A DNA stretch of 64,000 nt from Vigna angularis (Eukaryota; Streptophyta; Magnoliopsida; Fabales; Fabaceae). A model generated the notes under the pieces. It made no database searches. It had not been told where the DNA came from and worked only from the letters and a program-made list of their open reading frames with translations. Below, one piece after another: positions 11,061 through 25,418 of the stretch (within the stretch, counting starts at the first letter, position 1; the number at the start of each line of letters is the position of its first letter). The stretch covers positions 7,496,001 to 7,560,000 of the forward strand of contig NC_068972.1 of the NCBI RefSeq assembly GCF_016808095.1, in the 5' to 3' direction. The translations under genes and the position numbers were made by a program.

Positions 11061-12890
11061 TTCTTTGATTTGGGAGAATGAAACCTGTTCAAGTGGTCAA
11101 ATTGATATTCTCTTCTTAGAACTTTGGTAAAAAAAGACTTTTAATGTCAAGGTACATACCAATTGTCTCAATTGATCAGATTCTAAATTCCTCAATCAAC
11201 ACAACTTAACCGAGATGATTCAACATGACAAACATCCAACAAACCAAACACAACAGATTAATTTCACCATACAACTCAATCATACAATTACAAATTTCAA
11301 GATACTTATAACTTAGAAAATAATACAATTAGCTTCCCTTGCCTAAAAGGCAAACCAAAATGTTCAAGAACCCTTAAAACACCTTTAGACGTACAGGAAG
11401 TCCTGTATGCCTTTAGGAACAACACAAACACAACTACAACACATCATAGGACCACTAATCAGTAGAGACTTACAAAGAAAACTCAAACAATACATGCGAG
11501 TGAAAAATGGTCACATGTAGAGAAGAAACAAACAAACCAAAAAAGGGTAAATAACAAATTTACTCTATTAAAGAAATTGGTCGGATAGAAGTGAAAAGTT
11601 CACCTTAAAAATCACCCCAACGGTCTTCAATTTTGAAACAGGTGAAATGATGGTGAGAAAACATAATGATAAGGAAGAGAACTTTGGAGGAAATGTGTTT
11701 AGAAAAATGATGTGATTTTAAGATAATGAAATTTGTTTATAAATTTTTTATTTATTATTAAAACAATCGAGTCTCACTATTTTAAATATTCTATCAACTC
11801 TAACACGACTTTTGAACTCTTACATAAGTATATTTAAACCAATTTTTTCACATATTTTCTTTCAAAAAATACAAGAAATAAATAAAACTAGTTTTTATAA
11901 TTCAATACATACTTATACACACTTAAATATATTGTTTTCAAGAAACATATAGTTATGTAAGTAAGATTTTTGTTCCCTTATAGATTTCATGCTTGTCTTG
12001 TTCTTGTTATGGACCTTTTCACTACGTTTTAAACTATAGTAATAATCACTGAATGTTTATTGTCTTTTATTTTAGTTTGAAGCGGTGCTTGATGTGTAAT
12101 GAACCTTATATCTCATGTACAATAGTTTTAGTTTTAGGTAAGGATGTTATTATTCTGTTTGTCTAACTTATAGGTGATTTGTTTTCAAAACAAATCATGT
12201 TAGTATTTTTTGTTGAATTTCAATTTCTCATTATGTAACTTTACTATGAACTCACTTTAAACATGTCTAAGATCGAAACATATTAACATAACCATCTTTC
12301 TTTGTCATCCATTATAGCTTCCGTCAAGCATCCTTCTCTTGTTTTTCAAGTTAAAATTTTCAGTATGGATGGTGGTCTAAGTAAGGTCAATGCTATGACA
12401 TATGGTATTGTGGATAACAATTCAGGCACTTTAAAGAAACAACATATTAGATGAATTAACAAATGTGTGTCATGTACATGAATAATTCTGCTAAATATAA
12501 TAAATAATAAAACTAATAAGATACATGAAGATAACATAATATAAAACATGTTTTATGAATTCAAATTCATGAAGTTCCATAGTATGAAGTTGAACGGGGT
12601 ATGAAGTATCATGGTGCAGGTCCTAAATTTTTTTAATGATATTGAGTTTGGTGGGTTGGGTTGGTTTGGATTTTCGGTTGAAAATGTTATCTCGGTTCAC
12701 TTTTCTTGACCGAATTGACGAATAAGCTCACAAAACTTAATTTTTTTGTGGTCCTATTTATTGTTACTCTATTTAACCAATTATTAATATTTAACACATA
12801 CTAAATTTAATTAAATAGAAACCAACATTAATGTAACAGTTTGATTATAAGTAAGGTACATAATATTAATCACACAATTAGCACCGTTAA
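11061..12890. other. Gene-free AT-rich region
   Basis: Short open frames only. Nothing recognisable as a gene or RNA. Confidence 0.35.
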
Positions 12891-12910
12891 AAATGAAATA
12901 CTTTTTTTAG

Positions 12911-13684
12911 GGTTTGCTCCCTTTACCACCATTCCTTTTTCCCTCCACCTCTCCTTTACTATTTTGCCCCTCAGTAAAATTTTTTTTTTAGGGTTATTAT
13001 TTTTTAATTTTACCCATTCACAACCTATTTCACTAATAACCTATTCTAGTCCCGTACATAAGTAAAATACTTTTCTTTCATTTTAACATTATACTTCTTT
13101 CTCTCTTTCTTTCGTCGTTGTGAGATACTACAAGTTGCAAAGGTTGGTGGTGGTAGAAAGAATTATCAAGCAGTCTCCCTCTCGTGGTGCAATGCGTGTC
13201 GTGCTTCCTCCAAGTGCGTATTCGAATAAACCTTGAAAACAAACCCTAAAATAAAAAATGTAACCTTTAAACGGAGGTCACATCCTTCAACGGATGTCAA
13301 CATCCGTTTAAGGTAAAACGGATGTCGACATCCGTTTTTCCTAAACGGATGTTGACATCCGTTGAAGGATGTGACCTCCGTTGATCTATACTTCCTCACG
13401 TTGGTCGACGCTCTGGACGCTCCTCCACACCACGGCGACGACACTACTTCACATTACGGCGGCAATGGAAGCTTTCAAATAAAAAAAAAAAAACTGGGAA
13501 GAAAAAGGAAATGTAAGCGTGGGAGGTGGGGAACTGTGGGTGGGTGCTGAAAAAGTAAAATTAGGGTTTCAAATTATGTAAAATAGGATAAAAATAAAAA
13601 TCCTTTTAACTTAAGGATATAATTGTATTTAAAATAATGTGGAGAGGTGGAGGAAGTATAAGGTGGTGGTGGAGGGAGCAACAT
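12911..13684. mobile_element. Candidate inverted-repeat element with GTTTGCTCCCT ends
   Basis: The left side reads GGTTTGCTCCCTTTACCACC and the right side, in inverted orientation, GTTGCTCCCTCCACCACC. Both are followed inward by further similar CCTCCACCTCTCC text. The interior includes the palindrome nest at 13270-13382 and no transposase frame. A duplicated target site is not clear. A similar element lies at 59113-60350. Confidence 0.5.
13270..13382. repeat. Nested palindrome cassette
   Basis: A perfect 41-base inverted repeat (13270-13310 against 13342-13382) encloses a 31-base loop. Each arm contains a palindrome-like unit, ACGGATGT-nn-ACATCCGT, and the loop has a third, perfect one. The result is three tandem palindromes inside a larger palindrome, able to form a cruciform in DNA or a branched hairpin in RNA. 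Confidence 0.95.
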
Positions 13685-14287
13685 CCTTTTTCTTTAAATC
13701 CAACAAAATAATTGTAAATACATGATGGTCCAAACACAAGTAAGAGTTGGATGAGTGTTTCATCCTATGCACCTCCAACTTTTTCAAAAATAGTTTTTTA
13801 ATCTTAGTAAATATTTTTTTTACTTTTTCTATTTTCTAATTAAAGTAATCTTATACTTCTTTAATTATGCACACTTAACAAAATTTTAAAACTTTGTCTT
13901 TTATTTATAATTTAATAAATTTTTAATTTAATTTAAAAATTAAATATTATTTGATATTTTTCATATTTTAATAATTATTAAAATATGATTTGTATTATTA
14001 TTATAATTATATTACAAAAATTAAAATTAAAATAATTAAAATAAAAGTAATAATATAAAATTTGAAAATATATTAAATTAGTAAATATAATTTCGAAAAT
14101 TTTAGATTCTTAATTATTATTATTATTTTAATTATTTTAATATTACTACTATAATAATATAAATTATATTTTAATAGTTATTTAAATATTAAATATATTA
14201 AAAAATATTAAATTTTTAAATTGAATTAAATAATTAATAAAATATAAATAAAAAATAAATTTTTACTGTCGGAATTGGATATCCGAT

Positions 14288-14309
14288 TATCGGATACCAA
14301 TATCCGATA
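14288..14309. repeat. Hairpin, copy A
   Basis: TATCGGATA, a CCAA spacer, then TATCCGATA: a perfect 9-bp stem with a 4-base loop. Confidence 0.85.
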
Positions 14310-14413
14310 ACTTTTTTTTAAATTTTATTTTCTATTTAAATTTTTTTAATAATTTAATTTTTCATATAATAATTATATTACAAAAATTAAAATTAAAATA
14401 ATTAAAATAAAAA

Positions 14414-15526
14414 GGTTTAATGTCTCCGTGAGTCCCTATTTTGGTCATGAATTTCAAATAGGTCCTCTTCATTTTCGGCGTATCAATTGAGTCCTTGTTT
14501 TTGTAAAATTGAATCAATTACAGGCCTGCCGTTAATTTGGACAAACGACCGTTACGATATTGGTTACGTGGCATGGTTGAGTGCAGTTACTAATTAGACG
14601 TGGCATTTAAAACGATTTTTGTATTAAATAATTGGTATGCACAGATGTATATTCAGTTTTGGGTAAGGGCAAAGTAGAAAATTTGAAAAACAACCGAAAG
14701 AAGAACAACAGTGTCTTCATCCTCTTCAACCATCCTCCACCCTTGCAACCTTCATTTGTCTGAGTTCCCAATCTTAAACCAACATCCTCCGCCATGACAC
14801 ACACTACCTCCCCCTGATTTCCACTCCCTCATCCACGCACTCCACGTCTCCTTCCGAACCCCATTCCCCCAATTCAAACACAACACCATCTTCAACCTGC
14901 AATCAACCAAACTCAGAAACAGAAATCAAAACAAAACCCATACTTCACTCTTCATTCATTCTCGCCCAATCTAGGAAGCATGCAGCCATCTTCCGACTCG
15001 GTGGTGGCGATGGTGCGTGCGCGCAGGGGAGGCAAACCTCCCTAGGTCACCTTCTTCGAAGAAGCGGAGAAGCAAGAGGGAGGGCAAAGGCGTTGCGGCC
15101 AACGGTGGTTCCGGTGGCTCGGGTTGTCGCCGGCGAGGCCAAGGCGTGGTCTTGGCGGAGGTGGCGGTGGCCGGTTCCAGCCGAGGTGGCGGCGGCGTGC
15201 CTCCCAGCCCTAGGTTTTCCTGGTCAGAGAGAAAGAGACCTGGGTCTCGATGGAGGGAGGCAGCATTAAGTGTAGAGTGAGAGAACTGAATTTCCTATTT
15301 TGCCCTTACCCAAAACTGAATATACATCTCTGCATACCAATTATTTAATACAAAAATCGTTTTAAATGCCACGTAACTAATACCGTAACGGCCGTTTGTC
15401 TAAATTAACGGCAGGCCTGTAATTGATTCAATTTTACAAAAACAAGGACTCAATTGATACGCCGAAAATGAAGAGGACCTATTTGAAATTCATGACCAAA
15501 ATAGGAACCTACGGAGACATTAAACC
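14414..15526. mobile_element. Non-autonomous Mutator-like element, copy 2
   Basis: It has the same terminal inverted repeat as copy 1 (GGTTTAATGTCTCCG... to ...CGGAGACATTAAACC), with arms of about 240-260 bases. The flanks are a perfect 9-bp duplication AAATAAAAA, at 14405-14413 and 15527-15535. The interior, about 14680-15290, differs from copy 1. It is far richer in GC than its surroundings, particularly 15000-15260, where an open frame encodes Gly/Arg/Ser-rich sequence. That composition suggests captured host gene fragments, but I recognise no parent gene. No transposase is present. Confidence 0.88.
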
Positions 15527-15835
15527 AAATAAAAACAATAAAAATAAAAATAATTATGTAAAATCTGATTTAATATATATAAATATATTAAATTATATTA
15601 AAATATTAAATTAATAAAATAGGATTTTTCAAAATTTTTAGACTTCTTAATTATTATTATTATTATTTTAATATTATTATTATAATAATATAAATTATAT
15701 TTTAATAATTATTTAAATATAAAATATATTAAAGAATACAAATTTTTTAAATTAAATTAAATAATTAATAAGGTATAAATAAAAAACAAATTTTTAAAAA
15801 CTTTTTTGTTGGAATTGGAAATCCGATAAAATAGT

Positions 15836-15857
15836 CATCGGATACCAATATCCGATG
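15836..15857. repeat. Hairpin, copy B
   Basis: CATCGGATA, CCAA, TATCCGATG. The outer pair is C-G where copy A has T-A, so pairing is kept. Confidence 0.85.
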
Positions 15858-16235
15858 ACTTTTTTAAATTTTATCTTCTATTTAAAATTTAATAATAATT
15901 TAATTTTTCATATAATAGTTATATTAAAAAATTAAATTTAAAATAATTAAAATAAAAGTAATAAAAATATAGACAATTACGTAAAATCTGATTTAATATA
16001 TGAACACATTAAATTATATTAAAATATTAAATTAATAAAAATAGATTTTAAAAGTTTTAGATTTCTTAATTATTATTGTTTTTATTTTAATTTTTTTAAT
16101 ATTACTACTATAATAATATAAACTATATTTTAATGGTTATTTAAATGTAAAATATATTAAATAATATTAAAATTTAAAATTAAATTAAATAATTAATAAA
16201 GTATAAATAAAAAACAAATTTTTCGTGTCGGAAAT

Positions 16236-16257
16236 TATCGGATACCAATATCCGACG
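16236..16257. repeat. Hairpin, copy C
   Basis: TATCGGATA, CCAA, TATCCGACG. The inner seven pairs are kept and the two outer pairs are lost or wobble. Confidence 0.8.
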
Positions 16258-16578
16258 ACTTTTTTTAAAAGTTTTATTTTCTATTTAAAATTTAATAATA
16301 ATTTAATTTAAATGAAAAATTATATTTTAGTAATTATTAAAATATGAAAAGATGTTAAATAATATTATATTTTTAAATTAAATTAAATAGTTATTAAATT
16401 ATAAATAAAAGACAAAGTTTAAAAAAATTTATTAAAAGGGTGTAGAGTTAAAAAAAGTGTAGAAGTAGGATTACTTTAAATTAAATATAAAGAGAAAAAG
16501 TAAAAAGGTAGAAGTTAAAATTAAATCTTTGAAAAAGTTGGAGGTGGATGAAGACTTGGTGCAGTGAAAGAAACACTC

Positions 16579-17182
16579 TGTAGGGTTACTTCCTGTCCCA
16601 TCTCATTTGGCTCCATGTACCATTACATTTTTTTTTTTAAATTCTAAAACTATTATTTATATTTTAAAATATTTTATACTTTTATCTCTTTTCTTCAAAG
16701 AATGACAACATTCGTTGAATTTTTCTTTTTTAGTTTTTAGTTTTTTAATTTTTATATTTTAAATTAATATATAAATATTATTTAATTATTTTAAAATTAT
16801 TATTTAATTGTTTATAAATTAATTTTTTTTATTTAATAAAATAATAATAATTATTTTTAATTTATGTATTATTATTTAAATAATAATTAAATTTTTTATT
16901 ATAAATCTACTGAAGAGACGGAAGGGATGGATGTGCACATCTGAATGTGGATTAGTTTTTTTTAGTTTTTAGTTTTTTAATTTTTTATATTTTAAATTAA
17001 TATATAAATATTATTTAATTTTTTTAAAATTATTATTTAATTATTTATAAATTAATTTTATTTTATTTAATAAAATAATAATTATTAATTTAATTTATAT
17101 ATTATTATTTAAATGATAAATAAAATTTATTTTATTTTATTTAGAGCAACTCTCAACACTCTATTTGGATTCCCAAATATTA
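16579..17182. other. AT-rich spacer upstream of the ribosomal protein gene
   Basis: Contains a direct repeat of AT-rich text (about 16715-16880 and 16955-17125). No gene seen. Confidence 0.4.
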
Positions 17183-17243
17183 GGCCCATTTATATAAAAT
17201 GTCATCAATTACGTTGGATGGATCAGGCCCATTATAAAGCCCA
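17183..17243 (+). promoter_or_regulatory. Site II-type promoter elements of the S18 gene
   Basis: GGCCCA occurs at 17183-17188 and 17226-17231, and AAGCCCA at 17237-17243. Clusters of such site II motifs are typical of plant ribosomal protein and other growth genes and bind TCP factors. They lie 130-190 bases before the ATG. Confidence 0.65.
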
Positions 17244-17369
17244 ACCCGTGTTTATGGTCCCAGAAATATAAGAACCCTCTTCTGCTACCTTGAGGTTTTA
17301 GCCTAGGAACGGTGTTCACCTGCTCTCAGCCGCATCACTTACTGGAATCGCGCATCCCCTGCGTTCAAG

Positions 17370-19527
<2,158 letters not shown>

Positions 19528-21858
19528 GCTTAAAGCTCTCCCTTATTCTTACTGTTTTTTGAACAATGGGATATATTATTTGTTAAAGTCAACCATTTTA
19601 TTTTGAGAATGCATTTGGATTTTGTTGCATTTGAATTTTAACTGTGATTGGGTTGGTTGTTCTTTTTATTTCCTTATGAATCTTGTTTATTTTTGCCCCC
19701 CATTTGAAGGCGGACGCCGTGTTCATTTCCGTTTAAATATGGCTCAATATTGAGCAAGATTAATATATGATTACCATGCCTACACAGCGCTTGAGTGATA
19801 TTTGGTATCTGAGCATAAATATAACTAATATATTTTATTGTATATTAAGATAATAATGAATAATGAAAAGAATGATAATGTCTGATTGAAGTTATTTAAA
19901 CACAGAAGAATCCTGCAGTTGTATTTTATATGAAGAATTTTTGTTGTAATTTAATTTATTATTTTAAAATAATTTATTATGTAATGATGCAGTGAAACCA
20001 ATATAAAGTTAACAATTGCATGTTAACTGAAATAGTAACTAACATGGTAAGTATAGACGCATGTCCAATAATCATGAAATAATAAGGGTGACCGCGGCGT
20101 ATTCGGCACGTTGTACACATCCCAAACACTACCAGTAAAAAGGATGGAAAACATTAAATTTAAGGTGATTAAAGCATAAGAAATATTAATGACTTGGGAA
20201 TACTTTTCAAGAGAATTAACCAAATATTATTCTGGCTGAGTTAATCAAACCTAGTCCAAATTGAGGATATTAAACTTTATCTTTTAGTTTGGTTTTGAAA
20301 TAAGGGTGTTAAGAAAGCTGGACTGAAATAAAAGAATTTAGTAAATTGAACTAAACTAAAAACAAAACAATTGAACTATTCTTATTGAAAATTATATTAG
20401 TCTATTTTTTCAATTCAATTTTTTAAAATTTACATTATTAGTATGCTACTTAAACTATAATTAGAGTTAAAAAAATTTACGTAATTATTCACCATTTCTT
20501 CCTGAAGTCATCGATTAACTTTTTTGGTGAGTTTTTAATTAAATTTTTATTAGTAAATTTAAATTAAATTTGTAAATTTTTTTGTTATTTTTGCAACATT
20601 ATTTATAAAGAACAAGAATGCATTCCAGTAGATACTAGTGAAAGTAGCTTGTTTCCCTTCGCATTAAAATTTCAATGTTTATATTAGTTGCTGAGATACA
20701 ATGTAACAACGTCTAAAAAAAGTTGGTGATGATGCATATATAAATTTTAATTAAAAAAAAGACATTCTCTGTCTCTTCTAGTAGTGTAGTAAATAAGAAA
20801 TTTAAATAATTAAATTACTTTAATTTTCAAAGAAAAATAATCAGTTTAAAAATGTAGATCGTAGCAAACTATGCTAAAGATAGTTCAATCTACAAATACA
20901 AAATGTAGTCAACGAATTTTTTTTTTTCAATTTGGTTGAACAATTTTCTAATTCAGATTAATTTTGACATTTTCTTTCAGATTAATTAAACTTTTATACA
21001 ATTTAATTCAATTCTAACTCAGTTGGACACCCCAGTTTGGACATGTCTTTAAGTTTAATTATAAATTTTATATTGAAATGTGTTACGAAATAAATTACTT
21101 TTGACAGTTGGCGAATTTTGATAGTTTGCTAGACAAATAATGGTGTTACGGTCCTACACCCTGCAAGAATTGCTGAGGTTGACTGTTCTAACTGTCCGCA
21201 CAAAAATCAACAGACACATGTAGTGCAAACATTGACCCTGAAAGGTTCATGTGCCTCACAAGCCTCTAACCATACACCGCTAAAAATACTTACTGAATGT
21301 TGAAGAATCACGTTTGCCATCTACTCGTCTAGGCTGTCATTCAATGTGACCTTTTTACAATGCGTTGTCGACAAACTTTTACGGATTAATGTTTAATCAA
21401 AATAATTTTGATAAAATTATTTTAAGATGTGTATCACATTAAGCATTTCCCATGCAATTCAATCAGTATATAGCAAACATTGACCAACTTTAATCTCCCT
21501 ATAATTGCACTATTTTTAAGCCTCAGAAAATGAAAATAAATTATAGATCAAGAGGACGGAGTCTAAATAAGGGGCAAAAATTAACTTATGAAAGGTAATG
21601 ATCACTTCAAAAAATGTCTAATGTGGTTGAATCAACTAGTGATCCTCAAGTCGGTCTAGGTTCAATCAACTAATGATCCTCAAGTCGGTCACATCATGTA
21701 TGTGATCGAACATTCCAATGGACAAGCTTCTTTCTGACTTCATCAAAGCTGAAAAAATTAAAACAATAAGGAGTTTAGAGGACAGCGATTATTGGGGAGA
21801 TGTTCTTGAGCATCTTTAATACAATAATAATGAGTGTAATAATAGAGACTTACTAGGG
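19528..21858. other. Intergenic region
   Basis: The first few hundred bases hold the S18 3' region. The rest is AT-rich with no supported gene. A short direct repeat with GATCCTCAAGTCGGTC sits at 21630-21690. Confidence 0.4.
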
Positions 21859-23859
21859 TTATTGTTCAACCTTCAGACCGGCTTCTATGCGTTCAATAAG
21901 CTGATCTGCATTCAATGCTCCCTCCTGGAAGTCATCAAGACCAAAAACAAATTCTTGCTTAGAATGTGAAGATGGTTGTTTAGAATTTGGAGATAACAGA
22001 CAACACCCTTGTTTTATTTTGTTTTGTCAAATAAGCAAATGTCTATGTAGCTTCATAACAAAAAATCATTAGTAAATAACAGATTCAGCTCAACAAAATC
22101 TGTCTAGTCTCCCACCAACATTACCAACAAATTTCAAGAACATTACAGAAAAGCCTGCAAACAGACAAACTCAAGACCAGATCATTTCAAGCTACATATA
22201 CCTTCCCGCAAATATGATGATAGGGGAAAACATTAGAAATTTCATGAGACTTGTGCTATTATTGACAGCAGACAGAGGACTATATTTTAAACATTCTTGA
22301 ATGGATGTACGAAACTAGCAATTAGGCTCTTTTCATTATAATAAAATCAAATTTGCTTTCATTCTGTTAAAGTGAACAAGCCTGGGAGAATATAAAGGTG
22401 AATAGGCCAATATCAAAGTTTTAAGAAAAATTAGGAACGAGATTATTCTTTTAGATGCTCTACAAGTTTTTGTAGCATAAGAACTAACTTCAGGCAGTTC
22501 CCCATAAAAGGCCAAAAAGATCGCTACTTCTTTTATTAGCTGGCTTTGCAGTCAAAGGAATTTTTATGATGGTTTGGACCCTTCACGCTACAAATTCAAA
22601 TTCCTAACAGAACAAAAGAAAAGTAGTAGCATTGTTAATTCTATGTTTAGTATATCTCAGAGCATTGCTGCATTACTGATGGACATGTACTTTCAAATAG
22701 AAACACTAAATTCGGTTTCACAATTCAAATTTTAATGCAATGTCATGCATGCCATTTTAGGCCAAATGTAAGTGTTTGGAGTCATTGCAGAAGCAGAACC
22801 AGAAACTCCCACATATTATAAAGGGTCACACAGACACGATTAACCACCAGGTGCGAGGAAAGCAGAACTCATAAAAAAAAATTGACTTACAAAACGATCA
22901 TAAGGTTCTCCATCCTTAAACATGATGAAAGTTGGCAATGCCTCAATTCTGTATTTGTCAGCAATGCTGGGATATTTCTCAGTATCAATCTTCACCACCT
23001 GTATCTTATCCTTAAGCCGAGTGCTTACTTCATTGAGAATGGGAACCATGAATTGACAAGGACCACACCTGTACCAAGTTAACAAAACAGCTTCAACTTC
23101 AAAAAGCACCAGTTAACAAAACCAGCATAACACCCTGCGAGCCAAATACGGAGAAAACAGAAAACGGAGGGAGAAACTTACCAGGTCGCATAGAAATCAA
23201 CTAATACAGGCTTTTCAGAATTGGCAAGCAAATCATCAAAAGAGTTAAAGGTTTGTTTCTTAGCTTGAACCTACACAGAACAACACACAAAAATACTTAT
23301 AAGGCCATAATTGGCTAAAACTGTTGATCAGCTTAACAAAATTAAACAATCAAATTAATATTCACGGTCCTTGAGTTAACACTTCATTCAATTTATTCTT
23401 CACCTCACAAATTTGAGAATTACTTTGACTACTGAAACACACATTCAGCTACTAATTTCACGGTTAAATACATATTTAGGGACCAAATGTAATTTTTACT
23501 ATTGTACCACTAATATAATTTCTATTTACGCACAATTTATGATTAATAATAATAATAGTAATAATAATAATAATAATAATCACGCGTGTTCCTTGATTCA
23601 CTAATCAATGAAGAAAGTCGTACGTACAATAGAAAATGAAAGCAGATAGCGTGGTTTAGGTTACCTGAAGAAGGAATCGTGGCCGCGGGGAAGTAGGAGC
23701 GCGTGGAGTACTGATCCGAAGAAGGTGCGTGCGCGAGGGGAATTGCAGCGAGAACTGTTTGGCGGAAGAAGATGCAGAGGTAAAGGATGACGGCAAGCGC
23801 GTAGAACGTTCAGAACTCAAAGAAGAAATCGCGGAGGATGCGGAAACGGAAATCGCCAT
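21859..23859 (-). CDS. Thioredoxin y-type, chloroplastic
   Basis: Four exons, 23665-23859, 23182-23270, 22891-23068 and 21859-21924, give 175 residues. Residues 1 to about 65 are a Ser/Thr/Arg-rich transit peptide, MAISVSASSAISSLSSERS and on, which fits plastid import. The thioredoxin fold follows, beginning QAKKQTFNSFDDLLANSEKP. The redox site WCGPC is residues 95-99, and its Trp codon is split by intron 2. Downstream are VVKIDTEKYPSIADKYRIEA and the cis-proline segment LPTFIMFKDGEP. The last exon adds EGALNADQLIERIEAGL. Y-type thioredoxins supply reducing power to plastid antioxidant enzymes such as peroxiredoxin Q and methionine sulfoxide reductase. The y assignment rests on the DRFEGAL end and transit exon; m-type is less likely. 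Confidence 0.92.
23548..23580. repeat. AAT microsatellite in thioredoxin intron 1
   Basis: About ten AAT units with one interruption. Confidence 0.85.
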
Positions 23860-24622
23860 GAGAACGAAAGGAGATGCACGTGTTTGTTTGTGCTGGAGAT
23901 GAGAAAATGTAGATGAGGTGTGTTTGGATACCGAAGTATCAGTTTGCAATGAAACGACAGAAAAAAAAAAAGAAATATCTAAAGAAAACAAAGGGAAGGA
24001 ACAAACGGACTCTCCAAGGTCCAACCCAAGCTGCTGCTTTGCTCTGACTCGTACTCTCCCAATCCCAACACTCTTTTCCTTTTCCTTTTCCTTTGTTTTT
24101 TTTTTATAAATGTTACGGTTGGTTAAATAATAAAAAACAATTTCCGCGTACTATTGTCAAACCAAGGCAGTATTTTAAATCAAAATAACTTTGATTGCGT
24201 TGGAAGAAAATTTTGTTCATATTTTTTCTCATCTTGCAATAATTAACTTTAACGGTGTACCTTCTCTTAGAAAAAATATTTTGCATGTTTTGTGACTTTA
24301 TAATTATACTTTAAAACAGATGATAATGTTTATAATTTTTTTTAATATATTGAAACTGGTATTTTTATTTTAAAGGGAGGTATTGCCTTTTTTTTAATAA
24401 AAAACCCTATTATTATGATCATTATATACGATTAGAACTATCTAATTTGAGAGAGAATATGATGTTCATTGAGATATCACCTTTTAGCACATGTCCATTT
24501 CCTAGATGATTGTTGATTTGAAAAGTTGTAAAAGAGTGTTTTGAGTGTTAGCTTTTACAAGTTTTTGTAGGATATTACATTTTCAAGTTTTAGTACTATT
24601 AATTCAAGTTTTGTATTCATAA
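23860..24622. other. Thioredoxin 5' flank and spacer
   Basis: The first 200 bases hold the leader and promoter of the minus-strand thioredoxin gene. The remainder is AT-rich with no gene. Confidence 0.4.
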
Positions 24623-25070
24623 TTGATTGCTTTGTCACATTTACACAAAGACATAAAGTACAAATTACAAGATGACATTAATTATTTGACTCAATATTAT
24701 TTTATTGAAAGAAAGATGGAGGAAAATTTAAAGGTAGAAAATTTGACAACTTGTGCTAAGGAGTTTGCAAGCAATGCTAAACCGTTGGTCATTTTACTTG
24801 AAAAGCAAACTAGAACTACTAAGAGGGCATTTAAGTTTGAGAATGCATGGTTGCTTGAACCTGATGCCAGTAATGCGGTGAATGTAAAAGTTGACCTACG
24901 GGATCTCATGAGGATCTGCGAATCAAGATTAAAAAATGTTCAAATGGTGCGAACAAGCCAGAAAACAATACATAGCAGCAATAAGAAATGTTAAAGGGAG
25001 ATGGAGGAATTGTGGGATAAGGATGATTTACACTTGCTACAAGAATTGCATGAAAATACCATAAAAGTCT
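24623..25070 (+). pseudogene. LINE-type retrotransposon remnant
   Basis: An open frame from 24623 to 24994 contains FKFENAWLLEPD, which resembles the F-x-FE-x-x-WL motif between the endonuclease and reverse transcriptase domains of plant LINEs. It continues with RDLMRICESRLKNVQ. After the stop the same frame reads REMEELWDKDDLHLLQELHE, also LINE-like. No reverse transcriptase motif is present, so this is a short decayed fragment. The reading from 25070 to 25380 is not recognisable. Confidence 0.5.
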
Positions 25071-25418
25071 AACCATTCTATTCACTTCATTCTTCCCAAA
25101 ACAAGGTAAATCAAGAATCGTATTGCAGATGCAACGTGGCAATTCTGATTTCCATCCATGGTGAGTTGTCAATTCTTCAAAATGATACAATACATTCAAA
25201 CAAGATAACTACATACATGCCAGTGGTACAAGAGGATGACAATGATCAAGAAAAGTACATGATATCGAACATTAAATCCTCACTTCAACAGTATTTGCGG
25301 GTAGCCTCATTACGTGATGTACATTTTTGTATGACTCCAAAACTATAACCGAGAATACCAGAATACTTGCAAGTTTAAAACCGTGTGTGGCATTCTAAAC
25401 AAGTGGATCGCCAGAAGA

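Larger units (their letters stand above)
13753..16578. mobile_element. AT-rich inverted-repeat element containing a tandem array
   Basis: The left end GAGTGTTTCATCC...CACCTCCAACTTTTTCAAA recurs inverted at the right end (about 16440-16578, ending AAACACTC). Inside are three copies of a roughly 250-400-base AT-rich unit, around 14090-14340, 15640-15900 and 16060-16310. Each contains the hairpin TATCGGATA or a variant. The Mutator-like element at 14414-15526 is inserted in it, so the host is older. No coding capacity is visible. Confidence 0.55.

Noticed and set aside
15017..15280. 87-codon Gly/Arg-rich open frame in Mutator-like copy 2
   Set aside because: Open only because the stretch is GC-rich. 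No start context or domain; kept as part of a captured-looking interior.
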